Shown here piece by piece: positions 41,211-50,732 of a stretch of DNA of 64,000 nt; position 1 is the stretch's first letter; each line of letters begins with the position of its first letter. Location: positions 1-64,000 of the forward strand of contig DAITAA010000015.1 of NCBI GenBank assembly GCA_036824505.1, in the 5' to 3' direction. Below the pieces are notes generated by a model that was not told where the DNA came from, did no database searches, and saw only the letters and a program-made list of their open reading frames with translations. The position numbers and the translations under genes are program-made. Origin of the DNA: SCUD01 sp036824505. Its GTDB lineage: Bacteria > Pseudomonadota > Gammaproteobacteria > Steroidobacterales > Steroidobacteraceae.

Positions 41211-42574
41211 CACTCGGGCACATTGACCGCGAGCCCGCCTTGCGAAGTCTCCTTGTAGATCGACGACATGTCGCGGCCGGTCTGGCGCATCGTGGCAATG
41301 ACCTGATCCAGCGAAACCTTGTGTGACCCGTCGCCGCGCAATGCCAGACGCGAGGCATTGATGGCTTTCACCGCGCCCATCGCATTTCTTTCGATGCAGG
41401 GTATCTGTACGAGACCCGCAATCGGATCACAGGTCAGGCCGAGATTGTGCTCCATGCCAATTTCCGCGGCGTTTTCAATCTGCTCGTTTGAGCCGCCGAG
41501 TGCCGCAGTGAGACCGCCGGCCGCCATCGAGCAGGCCACGCCGACTTCGCCCTGGCAGCCCATTTCGGCGCCGGAAATCGACGCATTGCGCTTGTACAGC
41601 AGCCCGATCGCGCCGGCCGCCAGCAGGAACCGGCGCACGCCCGCGTCATCGCTTCCGGGGCAGAGTCTGGCGTAGTAATGCAGCACGGCGGGCACGATAC
41701 CGGCGGCGCCATTGGTCGGCGCCGTGACGACCTGGCCGCCCGCCGCGTTCTCCTCATTGACCGCCAGCGCCCAGGCGTTGACCCATTCCATCGCGTCCAC
41801 GAGCCCGCCGGGTGCCTCGGCCAGCAGCATGCGATGCAGCCGCGGCGCACGGCGCGGCACCTTCAGCACGCCAGGCAGGATTCCCTCGGCCGCAAACCCG
41901 TGACGCACGCAGGCCTGCATGACATTCCAGATCCGTTCGAGCCCCGCATCGATTTCGGCGCGGCTGCGCAGCGCAAGTTCGTTCTGCAGCATCAAACCAT
42001 CGATCGTCTGACCCGCCTCGCGGCAGCGCACCAGCAAGTCGTCGGCATTCGTGAATGGCAGCGGCACGTCCGGCGCATTGCGCGCCACGGCAGTTGCTTC
42101 GTCGCCCGCCCGTTCGACGGCACCGCCGCCGATCGAATACATCTCCTCGGCAAGCAGCGTGTGGCCACTGGCATCCCGGGCCGTGAAGCGCATGCCATTG
42201 GAGTGACCCGGCAATATCTGGTCGCGATGAAACAGCAGGTTCATGGGCTCGTCGAAGGCGATTTCGTGCCGGCCCAGCAGATTGATCCGGCCGGCGCCGC
42301 GGATGCGCGAAATCGTCGGTTGCATGATGGCCGGATCGAGGCCGGCCGGATCGTTTCCCTCGAGGCCCAGCAGCACGGCGCGATCGGTGCAGTGCCCCAG
42401 ACCTGTCAATGCCAGCGAACCGTAGAGCTGCGCGTAGACCTCGGCCGTTTGGTCGAGCAGATTGCGCGCGGCCAGGTCCTGCACGAACATCCGCGCCGCG
42501 AGCATCGGGCCCATGGTGTGCGAGGACGACGGCCCGACGCCGACCCTGAAGACATCAAATACCGAGAGATTCAC
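41207..42574 (-). CDS. sdaA: L-serine ammonia-lyase
   Basis: The iron-sulfur serine deaminase converts L-serine to pyruvate and ammonia. The 455-residue single chain begins SVFDVFRVGVGPSSSHTMGPMLAA (beta part) and carries the cluster cysteines in CQGEVGVACSMAAGG and the LTCDPIAGLVQIPCIERN region near the C-terminus. It starts with GTG 42574, overlapping the lptE stop. It is the last gene of the miaB-to-sdaA minus-strand run. Confidence 0.96.
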   Translation of the reverse strand: MNLSVFDVFRVGVGPSSSHTMGPMLAARMFVQDLAARNLLDQTAEVYAQLYGSLALTGLGHCTDRAVLLGLEGNDPAGLDPAIMQPTISRIRGAGRINLLGRHEIAFDEPMNLLFHRDQILPGHSNGMRFTARDASGHTLLAEEMYSIGGGAVERAGDEATAVARNAPDVPLPFTNADDLLVRCREAGQTIDGLMLQNELALRSRAEIDAGLERIWNVMQACVRHGFAAEGILPGVLKVPRRAPRLHRMLLAEAPGGLVDAMEWVNAWALAVNEENAAGGQVVTAPTNGAAGIVPAVLHYYARLCPGSDDAGVRRFLLAAGAIGLLYKRNASISGAEMGCQGEVGVACSMAAGGLTAALGGSNEQIENAAEIGMEHNLGLTCDPIAGLVQIPCIERNAMGAVKAINASRLALRGDGSHKVSLDQVIATMRQTGRDMSSIYKETSQGGLAVNVPEC

Positions 42575-43056
42575 AGCGCCTCCAGGCGCCGCAGCATGAG
42601 ACCGGCCAGTTCGTCGGCAAGCGCCGCACGCAGCGACTGCTCTTCGTGCTCCTTGGCGAGCACCGCTGTCTCGTCGTAGCTGAGATCGCGGGTCAACGTC
42701 ACCTTCTGGCGCGCGAGCAGTTCACTGCCACCAGCGCTGACTGAGTATTCGACCGTGTAAAAGACCTCGAACTCGCCCGGCTTGTTGTTTGCGGAGACCG
42801 ACAGCAGCTCGCGCCCGGTCTCGTCCTGGTGCAGGCGGATCACGGCGCTTGCCGCCACCGGGTCGCTGGCAAGCTTCGCGCCCGCGGCGCGCAGGCGCGC
42901 GGCAAGTGCCGAATAGAGCGCCGTGTAACGGTCGGAGGTTTCAAGATAAGGCGCCGCGAGGCTGCCGGGGAGCGGCGCCTGGCCACGCAAATGGAAACCG
43001 CAGCCCGTCATGAGTGCCATTCCGCCGACTGCCAGGCACAGGAGCAATTGCCTCAT
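42571..43056 (-). CDS. lptE: LPS-assembly lipoprotein LptE
   Basis: LptE plugs the LptD barrel and delivers LPS to the outer membrane. The 161-residue protein has a lipoprotein signal with lipobox (ALMTGC, cysteine 19) followed directly by GFHLRGQAPLP, the conserved LptE mature N-terminus. The body, VSANNKPGEFEVFYTVEYSV, fits the family. Its ATG overlaps the leuS stop as TGATG. HolA, usually next, is elsewhere here. Confidence 0.93.
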   Translation of the reverse strand: MRQLLLCLAVGGMALMTGCGFHLRGQAPLPGSLAAPYLETSDRYTALYSALAARLRAAGAKLASDPVAASAVIRLHQDETGRELLSVSANNKPGEFEVFYTVEYSVSAGGSELLARQKVTLTRDLSYDETAVLAKEHEEQSLRAALADELAGLMLRRLEAL

Positions 43057-45644
43057 CAGACCACCACATTGACGAGCTTGCCGGGGACATAAACCAGTTT
43101 GCGCACCGGCTGACCGGCGACAAAGCGCGCGACGCCGGGATCCGCGAGCGCCGCTGCACGTGCGGTCGCTTCGTCCGCACCGGCGGGCACGGGCACCCGC
43201 GCGCGCAGCCGGCCATTGACCTGCACGACGATTTCCACCGTGTCCAGCGCGAGGGCACGGGCGTCCGCTGCGGGCCAGGCTTCGTCGACGACTGCCGTCG
43301 CATGACCGAGCGCGCGCCACAGCGCATGCGCTGCATGCGGCACGAACGGCGACAGCATCAGCACGACGAGATCCAGCGCCTCCTGCATCACCGCCCGCCC
43401 CTGCGGCGAGCCATCGTTGAAGCGCACCAGCGAATTCAGCAGCTCCATGACTGCGGCGATCGCAGTATTGAATGTCCGGCGCCTGCCGATGTCGTCGCCG
43501 ACCTTGGCGAGCGTCTGATGCACCTGGCGCCGCAGCTCGCGTTGCGCGGGATCGAGCGAAGCGGGCTCCGGCGCCGCTGCGGGACCCGCCTGCACATGCG
43601 AGTGGACGATCTTCCACAGCCGTTTCATGAAGCGGAAGGCGCCTTCGACACCTTCATCAGACCATTCGAGCGTGTGTTCCGGTGGTGCCGCGAACATCAT
43701 GAACAGCCGCGCGGTATCCGCGCCGTAGCGCTCGACGAGTTGCTGCGGATCCACGCCGTTGCGGCGCGACTTCGACATCGTGCCGATGCCACCAAACTCG
43801 ACCGGCTGTCCGTCGGCCTTCAGCATGCCGGTCTTTCGCTCGCCGTCGGCGCGCGATTCAACCTCGGTCGGGCTGTAGTAAGTGACGCGGCCGGAAGCGG
43901 GTTTCCGGAACCAGATCTCGTTCAGCACCATGCCCTGGGTCAGCAATCGCTCGAATGGCTCGTCGAGGCGGATCAGGCCGCAATCGCGCATCACGCGGGT
44001 CCAGAACCGGGAGTAGAGCAGGTGCAGGATCGCGTGCTCGATGCCGCCGATGTACTGGTCCACCGGCAGCCAGTAGGCGGCTCGCTCGTCGACCATCGCC
44101 TGTGCGTTGCCGGCGCTGGCAAAGCGGAAGAAATACCAGGACGAGTCCACGAAAGTATCCATCGTGTCGGTTTCGCGCCGCGCAGGCATTCCGCACTTCG
44201 GGCAGCGGCATTCAAGGAACGACGGCGTCTTCGCGAGCGGGTTCCCGGAGCCATCGGGTACCAGGTCCTCCGGCAGCCGCACCGGCAGCTGGTCATCCGG
44301 CACCGGCACGTCGCCGCAGGCGGGGCAATGGATGATCGGAATCGGGCAGCCCCAGTAGCGCTGGCGCGAAATGCCCCAGTCGCGCAGCCGCCAGACGACC
44401 TGTTTGCGGCCGAGGCCGCGTGCCTCCAGATCGCGCGCAATGGCATCCGTTGCAGCCCGGAAGTCGAGCCCATCATAGGAGCCCGAGTTGACGCAGCGGC
44501 CCTGATCCGCGTACCAGGGCTGCCACGCGTCAGTTGAATAGGGACGACCGTCCACGTCGATGACCGGCAGGATCGGCAGCCCGTATTCTTTTGCGAACGC
44601 GAAATCGCGCTCGTCATGGCCCGGCACGCCCATCACCGCGCCCTCGCCATAAGCCATCAGCACGTAGTTGCCTACCCAAACCTCGGCCTCAGCCCCGTTC
44701 AGCGGATGCCGCACGAAAAGCCCGGTCGCGACTCCGCGCTTGTCCATGGTTGCGAGGTCCGCTTCCATGATGCTGCCGCGGCGGCATTCGTCGACGAATG
44801 AGCGGACTTCGGCATTGCGCGCCGCGGCCAGTGTCGCGAGCGGATGCTCGGCGGCGACGGCGACGAAGGTGACGCCCATGATCGTATCGGCACGCGTCGT
44901 GAAAACCTTGAGCTCGCCGCTCTCGCCGCCGATCCGCCAGGGAAACGAGATGGTTACGCCCTCGCTGCGCCCGATCCAGTTCGCCTGCATGACCCGCACG
45001 CGTTCCGGCCAGTCCTTGAGCCGCTCCAGCGCCGCGAGCAATTCCTCGGCGTACTGCGTGATGCGCAGGTAGTACATCGGGATTTCGCGCTTCTCGACCG
45101 GCGCGCCGGTGCGCCAGCCGCGCCCATCGATGACCTGCTCATTCGCGAGCACGGTCTGGTCGACCGGGTCCCAGTTGACGACGCCGGTCGTCTTGTAGGC
45201 GATGCCGCGCTCGAGCATGCGCAGGAATAGCCACTGGTTCCAGCGGTAGTAGTCCGCATCGCAGGTTGCAAGTTCGCGCGACCAGTCGATGCCGAAGCCG
45301 AGCGACTTCAGCTGCCGCTTCATGTGCGCGATGTTGTCCCGCGTCCAGCGCGCCGGCGGGACGTCATTCTCGATCGCCGCATTCTCTGCCGGCAGCCCGA
45401 AGGCATCCCAGCCCATCGGCTGCAGGACATTGCAGCCCTGCATGCGCATGTAGCGGGCCAGCACATCGCCGATCGTGTAGTTCCGCACATGACCCATGTG
45501 CAGCCGGCCACTGGGATACGGAAACATGCACAGGCAGTAATACTTCGGCCGCCCGCTGTCCTCGCGAGCGACAAACGTGCCCGCGACCTCCCATTCACGC
45601 TGGGCTGCGGTCTCGACCTCGGCGGGCTCGTATCGCTCCTTCAC
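43056..45644 (-). CDS. leuS: Leucyl-tRNA synthetase
   Basis: LeuS charges tRNA-Leu. The 862-residue protein has the class I HIGH motif as HMGH (49-52, in FPYPSGRLHMGH), a CP1 editing domain with the threonine-rich VFTTRADTIMGVTFV segment, the zinc-like CPACGD and CRCPKCG region, GTMSKSRRNGVDP (KMSKS), and a C-terminal anticodon domain ending LVNVVV. The start MKERYEPAEVETAAQREWE aligns with other LeuS N-termini, so the 50-base overlap with the end of lnt appears real. Confidence 0.98.
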   Translation of the reverse strand: MKERYEPAEVETAAQREWEVAGTFVAREDSGRPKYYCLCMFPYPSGRLHMGHVRNYTIGDVLARYMRMQGCNVLQPMGWDAFGLPAENAAIENDVPPARWTRDNIAHMKRQLKSLGFGIDWSRELATCDADYYRWNQWLFLRMLERGIAYKTTGVVNWDPVDQTVLANEQVIDGRGWRTGAPVEKREIPMYYLRITQYAEELLAALERLKDWPERVRVMQANWIGRSEGVTISFPWRIGGESGELKVFTTRADTIMGVTFVAVAAEHPLATLAAARNAEVRSFVDECRRGSIMEADLATMDKRGVATGLFVRHPLNGAEAEVWVGNYVLMAYGEGAVMGVPGHDERDFAFAKEYGLPILPVIDVDGRPYSTDAWQPWYADQGRCVNSGSYDGLDFRAATDAIARDLEARGLGRKQVVWRLRDWGISRQRYWGCPIPIIHCPACGDVPVPDDQLPVRLPEDLVPDGSGNPLAKTPSFLECRCPKCGMPARRETDTMDTFVDSSWYFFRFASAGNAQAMVDERAAYWLPVDQYIGGIEHAILHLLYSRFWTRVMRDCGLIRLDEPFERLLTQGMVLNEIWFRKPASGRVTYYSPTEVESRADGERKTGMLKADGQPVEFGGIGTMSKSRRNGVDPQQLVERYGADTARLFMMFAAPPEHTLEWSDEGVEGAFRFMKRLWKIVHSHVQAGPAAAPEPASLDPAQRELRRQVHQTLAKVGDDIGRRRTFNTAIAAVMELLNSLVRFNDGSPQGRAVMQEALDLVVLMLSPFVPHAAHALWRALGHATAVVDEAWPAADARALALDTVEIVVQVNGRLRARVPVPAGADEATARAAALADPGVARFVAGQPVRKLVYVPGKLVNVVV

Positions 45645-47148
45645 GCCATGAAGGATACCCGATACATATCAGCGCCATCAGCAGGCACACCAGCAACACC
45701 GGCCAGTTGCCGGTTTGCGCATAGGGCGTGAGCCCGGTCATCGGCTGCACGCTGGATTTCAGCACCGCCGGTACGAATTGCGGGGCCATGGCTATGACAG
45801 TCCCGTCCTGGGCGATTGCCGCAGTGATGCCGTTGCTGGTCGAGCGGATCAGGCTGCGTCCGGCCTCGCGTGCGCGAAATCGGGCCATCTGCAGCTGCTG
45901 ATGCGGCGCCGCCGAGTCGCCGAACCATGCGTTGTTCGTGACATTGACGAGGAGCGTCGCCCTGTCGAGCACTGCCAGCTGCTCGGATCCGTAAGCGTCC
46001 TCGTAGCAGATCGTCGCGCCCAGCATCTGCCCAGCCGCAGGCAATGGCGCCTGGTGTTCGCCGCCGGGAGTCATGTCGTAGTACGGCAGGCTCATCAACC
46101 GCATCCAGCGGCGCACAAAGTCCGGTACCGGAAAGAATTCTCCGAATGGCACCAGCCGGCGCTTGTAATACCAGGCGTCGCCCGCGGCGCTCATCGCCAG
46201 CAGGCCATTGCGGATCTCGCCGCTCTCGAAGTCGAAGCGCAGCAGTCCGATCAGCAGGTCGGAATTGCGGGCACGTGCTTCCGCACGGATCGACGCCAGG
46301 TAGACGTCAGCCTCGTGCGCCAGCATGGGCAGCGCTGCTTCCGGCCACACGATCAGGCGCTGGCCGAGCGCATCGCGGTTCAGCGCCCGGTAGCGCTCGA
46401 GCGTGGCCGTGCGGTTCTCCGCCTGCCACTTCTCGTCCTGCGGGATCGCGCCCTGCACGAGCGCGACGCTGATCTTCCCGCCCACCGGTGTCGTCCATTG
46501 CCGCGCGGCCAGGCCCCAGCTGCCGATCCATATTGCGGCGATGACAGCGATTGCAATGCCGCGATCCCGCCAGCTTCCCCGCAGGATCACGAGCAGGGCA
46601 CCCGCCGTCACAACGCCAGCCAGCGTGACCAGGTGAACACCGCCGACTGGCGCAAGTGCGGCAAGCGGGTCATCGCTGTGCGAATAGCCGAGCTCCAGCC
46701 AGGGGAATCCCGACAGCAACCAGCCGCGCAGCCATTCCATCAGGGTCCAGCCGGCCGGCAACAGCATCAGACAGTGCGCGAGCCGCGATCTGCACCTGAA
46801 CCTTGTCGCGAGCCAGCCAAGCAACGCGTAGTAGCTGCCCATGACCGCGACCGGCACCACCAGCAGCAAGGCCGCGAGCCAGGCCGGCGCGCCGCCAAAA
46901 TCATGGATCGCCGTGTAGATCCACCAGGTGCCAGCGAGAAAAAGCCCGGCCCCCCAGCAGAAGCCGAGACTCGCAGCCCGCCGCGGCGCCGCGTCATCCC
47001 ACCACAGGAACAGCAGCGCGGGCCCGAGAACCGCCAGCGGAAAAATGCCGCGGGGTGCGAACGCCAGTGTCGTCGCAGCACCCGTAAGCGCGGCCAGCCA
47101 TGGGCCGTGGCGCATGAACCGCGGCCAGAGATTGGCGAAAATCGACAT
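45595..47148 (-). CDS. lnt: Apolipoprotein N-acyltransferase
   Basis: Lnt adds the third acyl chain to lipoproteins on the periplasmic face of the inner membrane. The 517 residues have an N-terminal membrane bundle and a nitrilase-like domain with the triad E in VWPEAALPML, K in YYKRRLVPFGEFFP and C in GATICYEDAYG. A final helix (WPVLLVCLLMALICIGY) precedes a basic tail. The last 50 bases overlap leuS in another frame. Its ATG directly abuts the corC stop. Confidence 0.96.
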   Translation of the reverse strand: MSIFANLWPRFMRHGPWLAALTGAATTLAFAPRGIFPLAVLGPALLFLWWDDAAPRRAASLGFCWGAGLFLAGTWWIYTAIHDFGGAPAWLAALLLVVPVAVMGSYYALLGWLATRFRCRSRLAHCLMLLPAGWTLMEWLRGWLLSGFPWLELGYSHSDDPLAALAPVGGVHLVTLAGVVTAGALLVILRGSWRDRGIAIAVIAAIWIGSWGLAARQWTTPVGGKISVALVQGAIPQDEKWQAENRTATLERYRALNRDALGQRLIVWPEAALPMLAHEADVYLASIRAEARARNSDLLIGLLRFDFESGEIRNGLLAMSAAGDAWYYKRRLVPFGEFFPVPDFVRRWMRLMSLPYYDMTPGGEHQAPLPAAGQMLGATICYEDAYGSEQLAVLDRATLLVNVTNNAWFGDSAAPHQQLQMARFRAREAGRSLIRSTSNGITAAIAQDGTVIAMAPQFVPAVLKSSVQPMTGLTPYAQTGNWPVLLVCLLMALICIGYPSWREGAIRARRGRDRSPA

Positions 47149-48006
47149 TCAGGATCCGCGCGCTTCCCCGGCGCGTGCCGGCACCGGCGCGGGTGAAGTC
47201 ACGCGCAACTGGTCGATGCGCCGGCGATCGGCGCGCAGCACCTTGAACTCGTATCCTTCCATCGTCACCGATTCGCCGCGTTTTGGCAGGCGGCCGAACT
47301 GGTGCATCACGAGACCACCGATCGTGTCGTACTCCCCTACACTGAAATGGGTCGAGAAGTAATCATTGAATTCCTGGATCCGCGTCAGCGCCAGCACGGC
47401 GAACTGGCGGTCGCTCTCGCGGCGGATGGTCTGGTCCTCGTCGATGTCGTATTCATCGGCGATCTCGCCGACTATCTCCTCCACGACGTCCTCGATGGTC
47501 ACGAGCCCGGACACGCCCCCGTACTCATCGACGACGATCGCCATGTGGTTGCGGCTGACGCGGAATTCCTTCAGCAGCACATTCAGCCGCTTGCTTTCCG
47601 GGACGAATGCCGCCGGGCGCAGCACCTCACGGATGTCGAAGCTGCCGGTCGCCCCTTCGGCGAAATAGCGCAACAAGTCCTTGGCGAGCAGGATGCCGAC
47701 CACCTGATCACGGTCGTCACCAATCACCGGGAAGCGCGAATGTCCTGATTCGATGATGACCGGCAGCAACTGGCCGGGCGCGGAATCACGTTCCAGCACG
47801 ACCATCTGCGAGCGCGGCACCATGATGTCGCGCACCTGAAGATCGGCGACGCCCAGAACCCCCTCGATCATCGCCAGCGCATCGGCCCCCAGCACGCCGC
47901 GGCGTGCCACTGCGCGCAGCAGTTCGATCAGCTCGGCGCGATCGCCTGGCTCCTCCTTGATCAGGCGCCGCAGCCATTTCTTCCTGCCGGGCTTGCGCTC
48001 CGTCAT
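47149..48006 (-). CDS. corC: CorC/YbeX CBS-domain protein
   Basis: The 285-residue protein has a basic N-terminus, paired CBS domains (VRDIMVPRSQMVVLERD, then VDEYGGVSGLVTIEDVVEEIVGEIADEYD), and a C-terminal CorC/HlyC domain (GRLPKRGESVTMEGYEFKVLRAD). It lacks the membrane part of larger paralogues. It has been linked to magnesium/cobalt efflux and, more recently, to ribosome-related physiology with YbeY. I start at ATG 48006. It keeps the ybeZ-ybeY-ybeX-lnt order of E. coli. Confidence 0.94.
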   Translation of the reverse strand: MTERKPGRKKWLRRLIKEEPGDRAELIELLRAVARRGVLGADALAMIEGVLGVADLQVRDIMVPRSQMVVLERDSAPGQLLPVIIESGHSRFPVIGDDRDQVVGILLAKDLLRYFAEGATGSFDIREVLRPAAFVPESKRLNVLLKEFRVSRNHMAIVVDEYGGVSGLVTIEDVVEEIVGEIADEYDIDEDQTIRRESDRQFAVLALTRIQEFNDYFSTHFSVGEYDTIGGLVMHQFGRLPKRGESVTMEGYEFKVLRADRRRIDQLRVTSPAPVPARAGEARGS

Positions 48007-48010
48007 CGTC

Positions 48011-48457
48011 TTATTCTCCGTACGGATCCGAAAAGCCAAGCCGCGCGAGCAGTTCCCGCTCGCGTCCTTCCATGCGCTGCGCGTCAATCCTGCGCTGGTG
48101 GTCAAAACCGAGCAGGTGCAGGGTGCCGTGGATCACCATGTGCGCCCAGTGTGCACGCAGTGTCTTTCCCTGCTCGCTCGCCTCGCGCGCCACCAGCGGC
48201 GCGCAGATCACGACGTCGCCGATGAGTCCATGTGCCCTGGCGGTTTCCGCAGGCGACGGAAATGACAGCACATTCGTCGGCGCGCGCTTGCCGCGGTATC
48301 GCAGATTCAGGGCGCAGCTCTCCGCAGCGCCTACCACGCGGATTCCGAGCTCTCCGGCGCGCCGGCCGGCGGCGAGACGTGCCCAGCCACGAAGCGTTGC
48401 CGGCGCAGGCGCCCAGGGCCGGCGCGTGCGGTAGCGCAACAGGACTTCGAGTGTCAT
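48011..48457 (-). CDS. ybeY: Endoribonuclease YbeY
   Basis: YbeY is a zinc metallo-RNase involved in 16S rRNA 3' maturation. The 148-residue protein has the zinc site HMVIHGTLHLLGFDH (H-x3-H-x5-H) and the upstream RGKRAPTNVLSFPSP and LIGDVVICAPLV segments. ATG 48457 overlaps phoH by ATGA, and the next gene, corC, starts 4 bases after it. Confidence 0.96.
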   Translation of the reverse strand: MTLEVLLRYRTRRPWAPAPATLRGWARLAAGRRAGELGIRVVGAAESCALNLRYRGKRAPTNVLSFPSPAETARAHGLIGDVVICAPLVAREASEQGKTLRAHWAHMVIHGTLHLLGFDHQRRIDAQRMEGRERELLARLGFSDPYGE

Positions 48458-49410
48458 TTCCCGCTCCCGCGCCCCGGTTCACGTTCATAGGCCTCGACGA
48501 TGCGCTGCACCAGCGGGTGGCGCACGACATCACGCGCAGAAAAGCGCGTGACCGCAATGCCCGCAACACCGTCCAGCACTTCGAGCGCATGCCGCAGCCC
48601 GGATTGCCTGTGGGCCGGAAGGTCGGTCTGCGTGACGTCGCCGGTAACGACTGCGCGCGAGCCGAACCCGATCCGGGTCAGGAACATCTTGATCTGCTCG
48701 ACCGTCGTGTTCTGCGCTTCGTCGAGAATCACGAAGGCTTCGTTCAGCGTGCGGCCGCGCATGAATGCAAGCGGCGCGATCTCGATGATATTGCGCTCGA
48801 TCAGCCGGGCAACGCGGTCGAAGCCGATCATCTCGTAGAGCGCGTCATACATCGGCCGCAGATAGGGATCGATCTTCTGCGACATGTCGCCCGGCAGGAA
48901 TCCGAGGCGCTCGCCGGCCTCGACCGCCGGCCTCACCAGGACGATGCGGCGAACGGTATCGTTCTGCAGCGCTTCGACGGCGCAGGCGACCGCCAGATAA
49001 GTCTTGCCGGTGCCCGCCGGGCCGATGCCGAATGTCAGGTCGAAACCACGGATATTGCGCAGGTATTCCTGCTGGTTCGGTCCGCGGCCACGGATCCGCC
49101 CGCGCAGGGTCTGCACGGACAGTGCGTCATCGGCGGACTCACCGCCCATGCCGGTCTCCTGGATCGCCAGATGCACGTCTTCCGCAGTCACCGCATTGGC
49201 GCCGGCGCGTTCGAACAGGAGCCTCAGCACGGCCGCACCGGCCGCCGCATTCGCGCCGATCACCGAGAAGCGTCCCGCCCGATGGCGGATTTCGACGCCG
49301 AGCCGGTTTTCGAGCTGGTGCAGATTCTCGTCAAGCGGCCCGCAGAGCGCGGCAATGCGCGCGTTATCCGCAGCGCTGAAGTCGACGCTCGATTCCGGAC
49401 CGCTGGTCAA
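48454..49410 (-). CDS. ybeZ: PhoH-like ATPase YbeZ
   Basis: YbeZ is a PhoH-family ATPase that interacts with YbeY. Walker A is GIGPAGTGKTYLA, Walker B VILDEAQNTTVEQ, with VTGDVTQTDLP following. I choose TTG 49410: it gives MTSGPESSVDFSAADNARIAALCGPLDENL, matching the E. coli N-terminus, and forms a TTGA overlap with the miaB stop. The longer upstream frame is miaB sequence out of frame. This gives 318 residues. Confidence 0.93.
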   Translation of the reverse strand: MTSGPESSVDFSAADNARIAALCGPLDENLHQLENRLGVEIRHRAGRFSVIGANAAAGAAVLRLLFERAGANAVTAEDVHLAIQETGMGGESADDALSVQTLRGRIRGRGPNQQEYLRNIRGFDLTFGIGPAGTGKTYLAVACAVEALQNDTVRRIVLVRPAVEAGERLGFLPGDMSQKIDPYLRPMYDALYEMIGFDRVARLIERNIIEIAPLAFMRGRTLNEAFVILDEAQNTTVEQIKMFLTRIGFGSRAVVTGDVTQTDLPAHRQSGLRHALEVLDGVAGIAVTRFSARDVVRHPLVQRIVEAYEREPGRGSGK

Positions 49411-50732
49411 GCGACCAGCCGGCCGCGCAGCGAATTCGGCATGGCTTCCGTTATCCGGACGCACGCAAACCGGTCGATGAGATCGGCAGGTCCATCGAAA
49501 TTGACCCAACGCATGTTCTCAGTGCGCCCTGCAAGCTGCCGGGGATCACGTTTCGATGGCCTTTCGACAAGCACGCGCTGGACGCTGCCAATCATGCCCT
49601 CACTGATACGCCGCGCCTGCTCGTTGACGCGGGCCTGAAGCAGCGCAAGCCGCTCCTGTTTCAATTCATGCGGAACTTCGTCCGGCAGCGTGGCGGCCGG
49701 CGTGCCGGGCCTGCGGCTGTAGATGAAGCTGAATGACTGATCGAAGCCGACATCAGCGATCAGTTCCATGGTGTGTTCGAAATCGGCATCGGTCTCGCCC
49801 GGAAAGCCCACGATGAAGTCCGACGACAGGCTGATGTCCGGGCGCACCGCGCGCAGCCGCCGGATCTTCTGCTTGTACTCGAGCCGCGTGTAGCCGCGTT
49901 TCATCAGTGAAAGGATGCGGTCGGAGCCGCTTTGCACCGGCAGATGCAGGCAATTCGCGAGCTTCGGCACGTCGGCAAAGGCCTCGATCAGCGCTTCGGT
50001 GAACTCGACCGGGTGTGACGTGGTGAAACGGATGCGCTCGAGGTCTTCGATGCGTGCAATGTGCCGAACGAGGGTGGCGAGATCGCAGATCGTGCCGTCG
50101 GCCATTGGTCCGCGATACGCATTCACATTCTGTCCGAGCAGAGTGACCTCGCGTGCACCCTGTGCGACCACCGATTCGACTTCGACGACGACCTGGCTGA
50201 ACGGACGGCTCATTTCCTCGCCGCGCGTGTATGGCACCACGCAGAACGTGCAGTACTTGCTGCAACCCTCCATGATGGACACGAACGCCGTCGCAGCGCC
50301 GGCGCGCGGCTCGGGCAACCGGTCAAACTTCTCAATCTCCGGGAATGACACGTCGACCTGCGGCCGGCCAGTCGCGCGCAGTGTCGCGATCATGCCGGGC
50401 AGGCGGTGAATCGTCTGCGGACCGAACACGAGATCCACAAATGGCGCGCGGTCCAGGATGCCCTCGCCCTCCTGGCTGGCGACACAGCCGCCGACACCGA
50501 TCAGCAGTCCGGGCTTGCGGCGCTTCAGCAGGCGCCATTTCCCCAGTTGTGAGAAGACCTTTTCCTGGGCCTTCTCGCGCACCGAACAGGTATTCAGCAG
50601 GATGACATCGGCCTGCTCTGGCTCCTCGGTCAGTTCCAGGCCAGCCGACACGCGCAGCACATCGGCCATGCGCGCCGAATCGTATTCATTCATCTGGCAG
50701 CCGAATGTCGAGATGTATAGCCGGCCGCTCAT
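49407..50732 (-). CDS. miaB: tRNA 2-methylthio-N6-isopentenyladenosine methylthiotransferase MiaB
   Basis: MiaB adds the methylthio group at A37 of certain tRNAs. The 441-residue protein has the auxiliary cluster cysteines C12, C49 and C83 and the radical-SAM motif C157-x3-C161-x2-C164 (GCSKYCTFC). A TRAM domain closes it (GSVQRVLVERPSKRD, GRTENMRWVNFDG). The ATG at 50732 is taken as start because it aligns with the conserved RLYISTFGCQMN. It heads the run miaB-ybeZ-ybeY-corC-lnt-leuS-lptE-sdaA. Confidence 0.97.
   Translation of the reverse strand: MSGRLYISTFGCQMNEYDSARMADVLRVSAGLELTEEPEQADVILLNTCSVREKAQEKVFSQLGKWRLLKRRKPGLLIGVGGCVASQEGEGILDRAPFVDLVFGPQTIHRLPGMIATLRATGRPQVDVSFPEIEKFDRLPEPRAGAATAFVSIMEGCSKYCTFCVVPYTRGEEMSRPFSQVVVEVESVVAQGAREVTLLGQNVNAYRGPMADGTICDLATLVRHIARIEDLERIRFTTSHPVEFTEALIEAFADVPKLANCLHLPVQSGSDRILSLMKRGYTRLEYKQKIRRLRAVRPDISLSSDFIVGFPGETDADFEHTMELIADVGFDQSFSFIYSRRPGTPAATLPDEVPHELKQERLALLQARVNEQARRISEGMIGSVQRVLVERPSKRDPRQLAGRTENMRWVNFDGPADLIDRFACVRITEAMPNSLRGRLVA

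Noticed and set aside
43014..44537. 507-codon plus-strand open frame opposite leuS
   Set aside because: Antisense to conserved leuS motifs; no plausible start context or domain.
45715..47196. 493-codon plus-strand open frame opposite lnt
   Set aside because: Gln/Arg/His-rich shadow of a conserved membrane enzyme.
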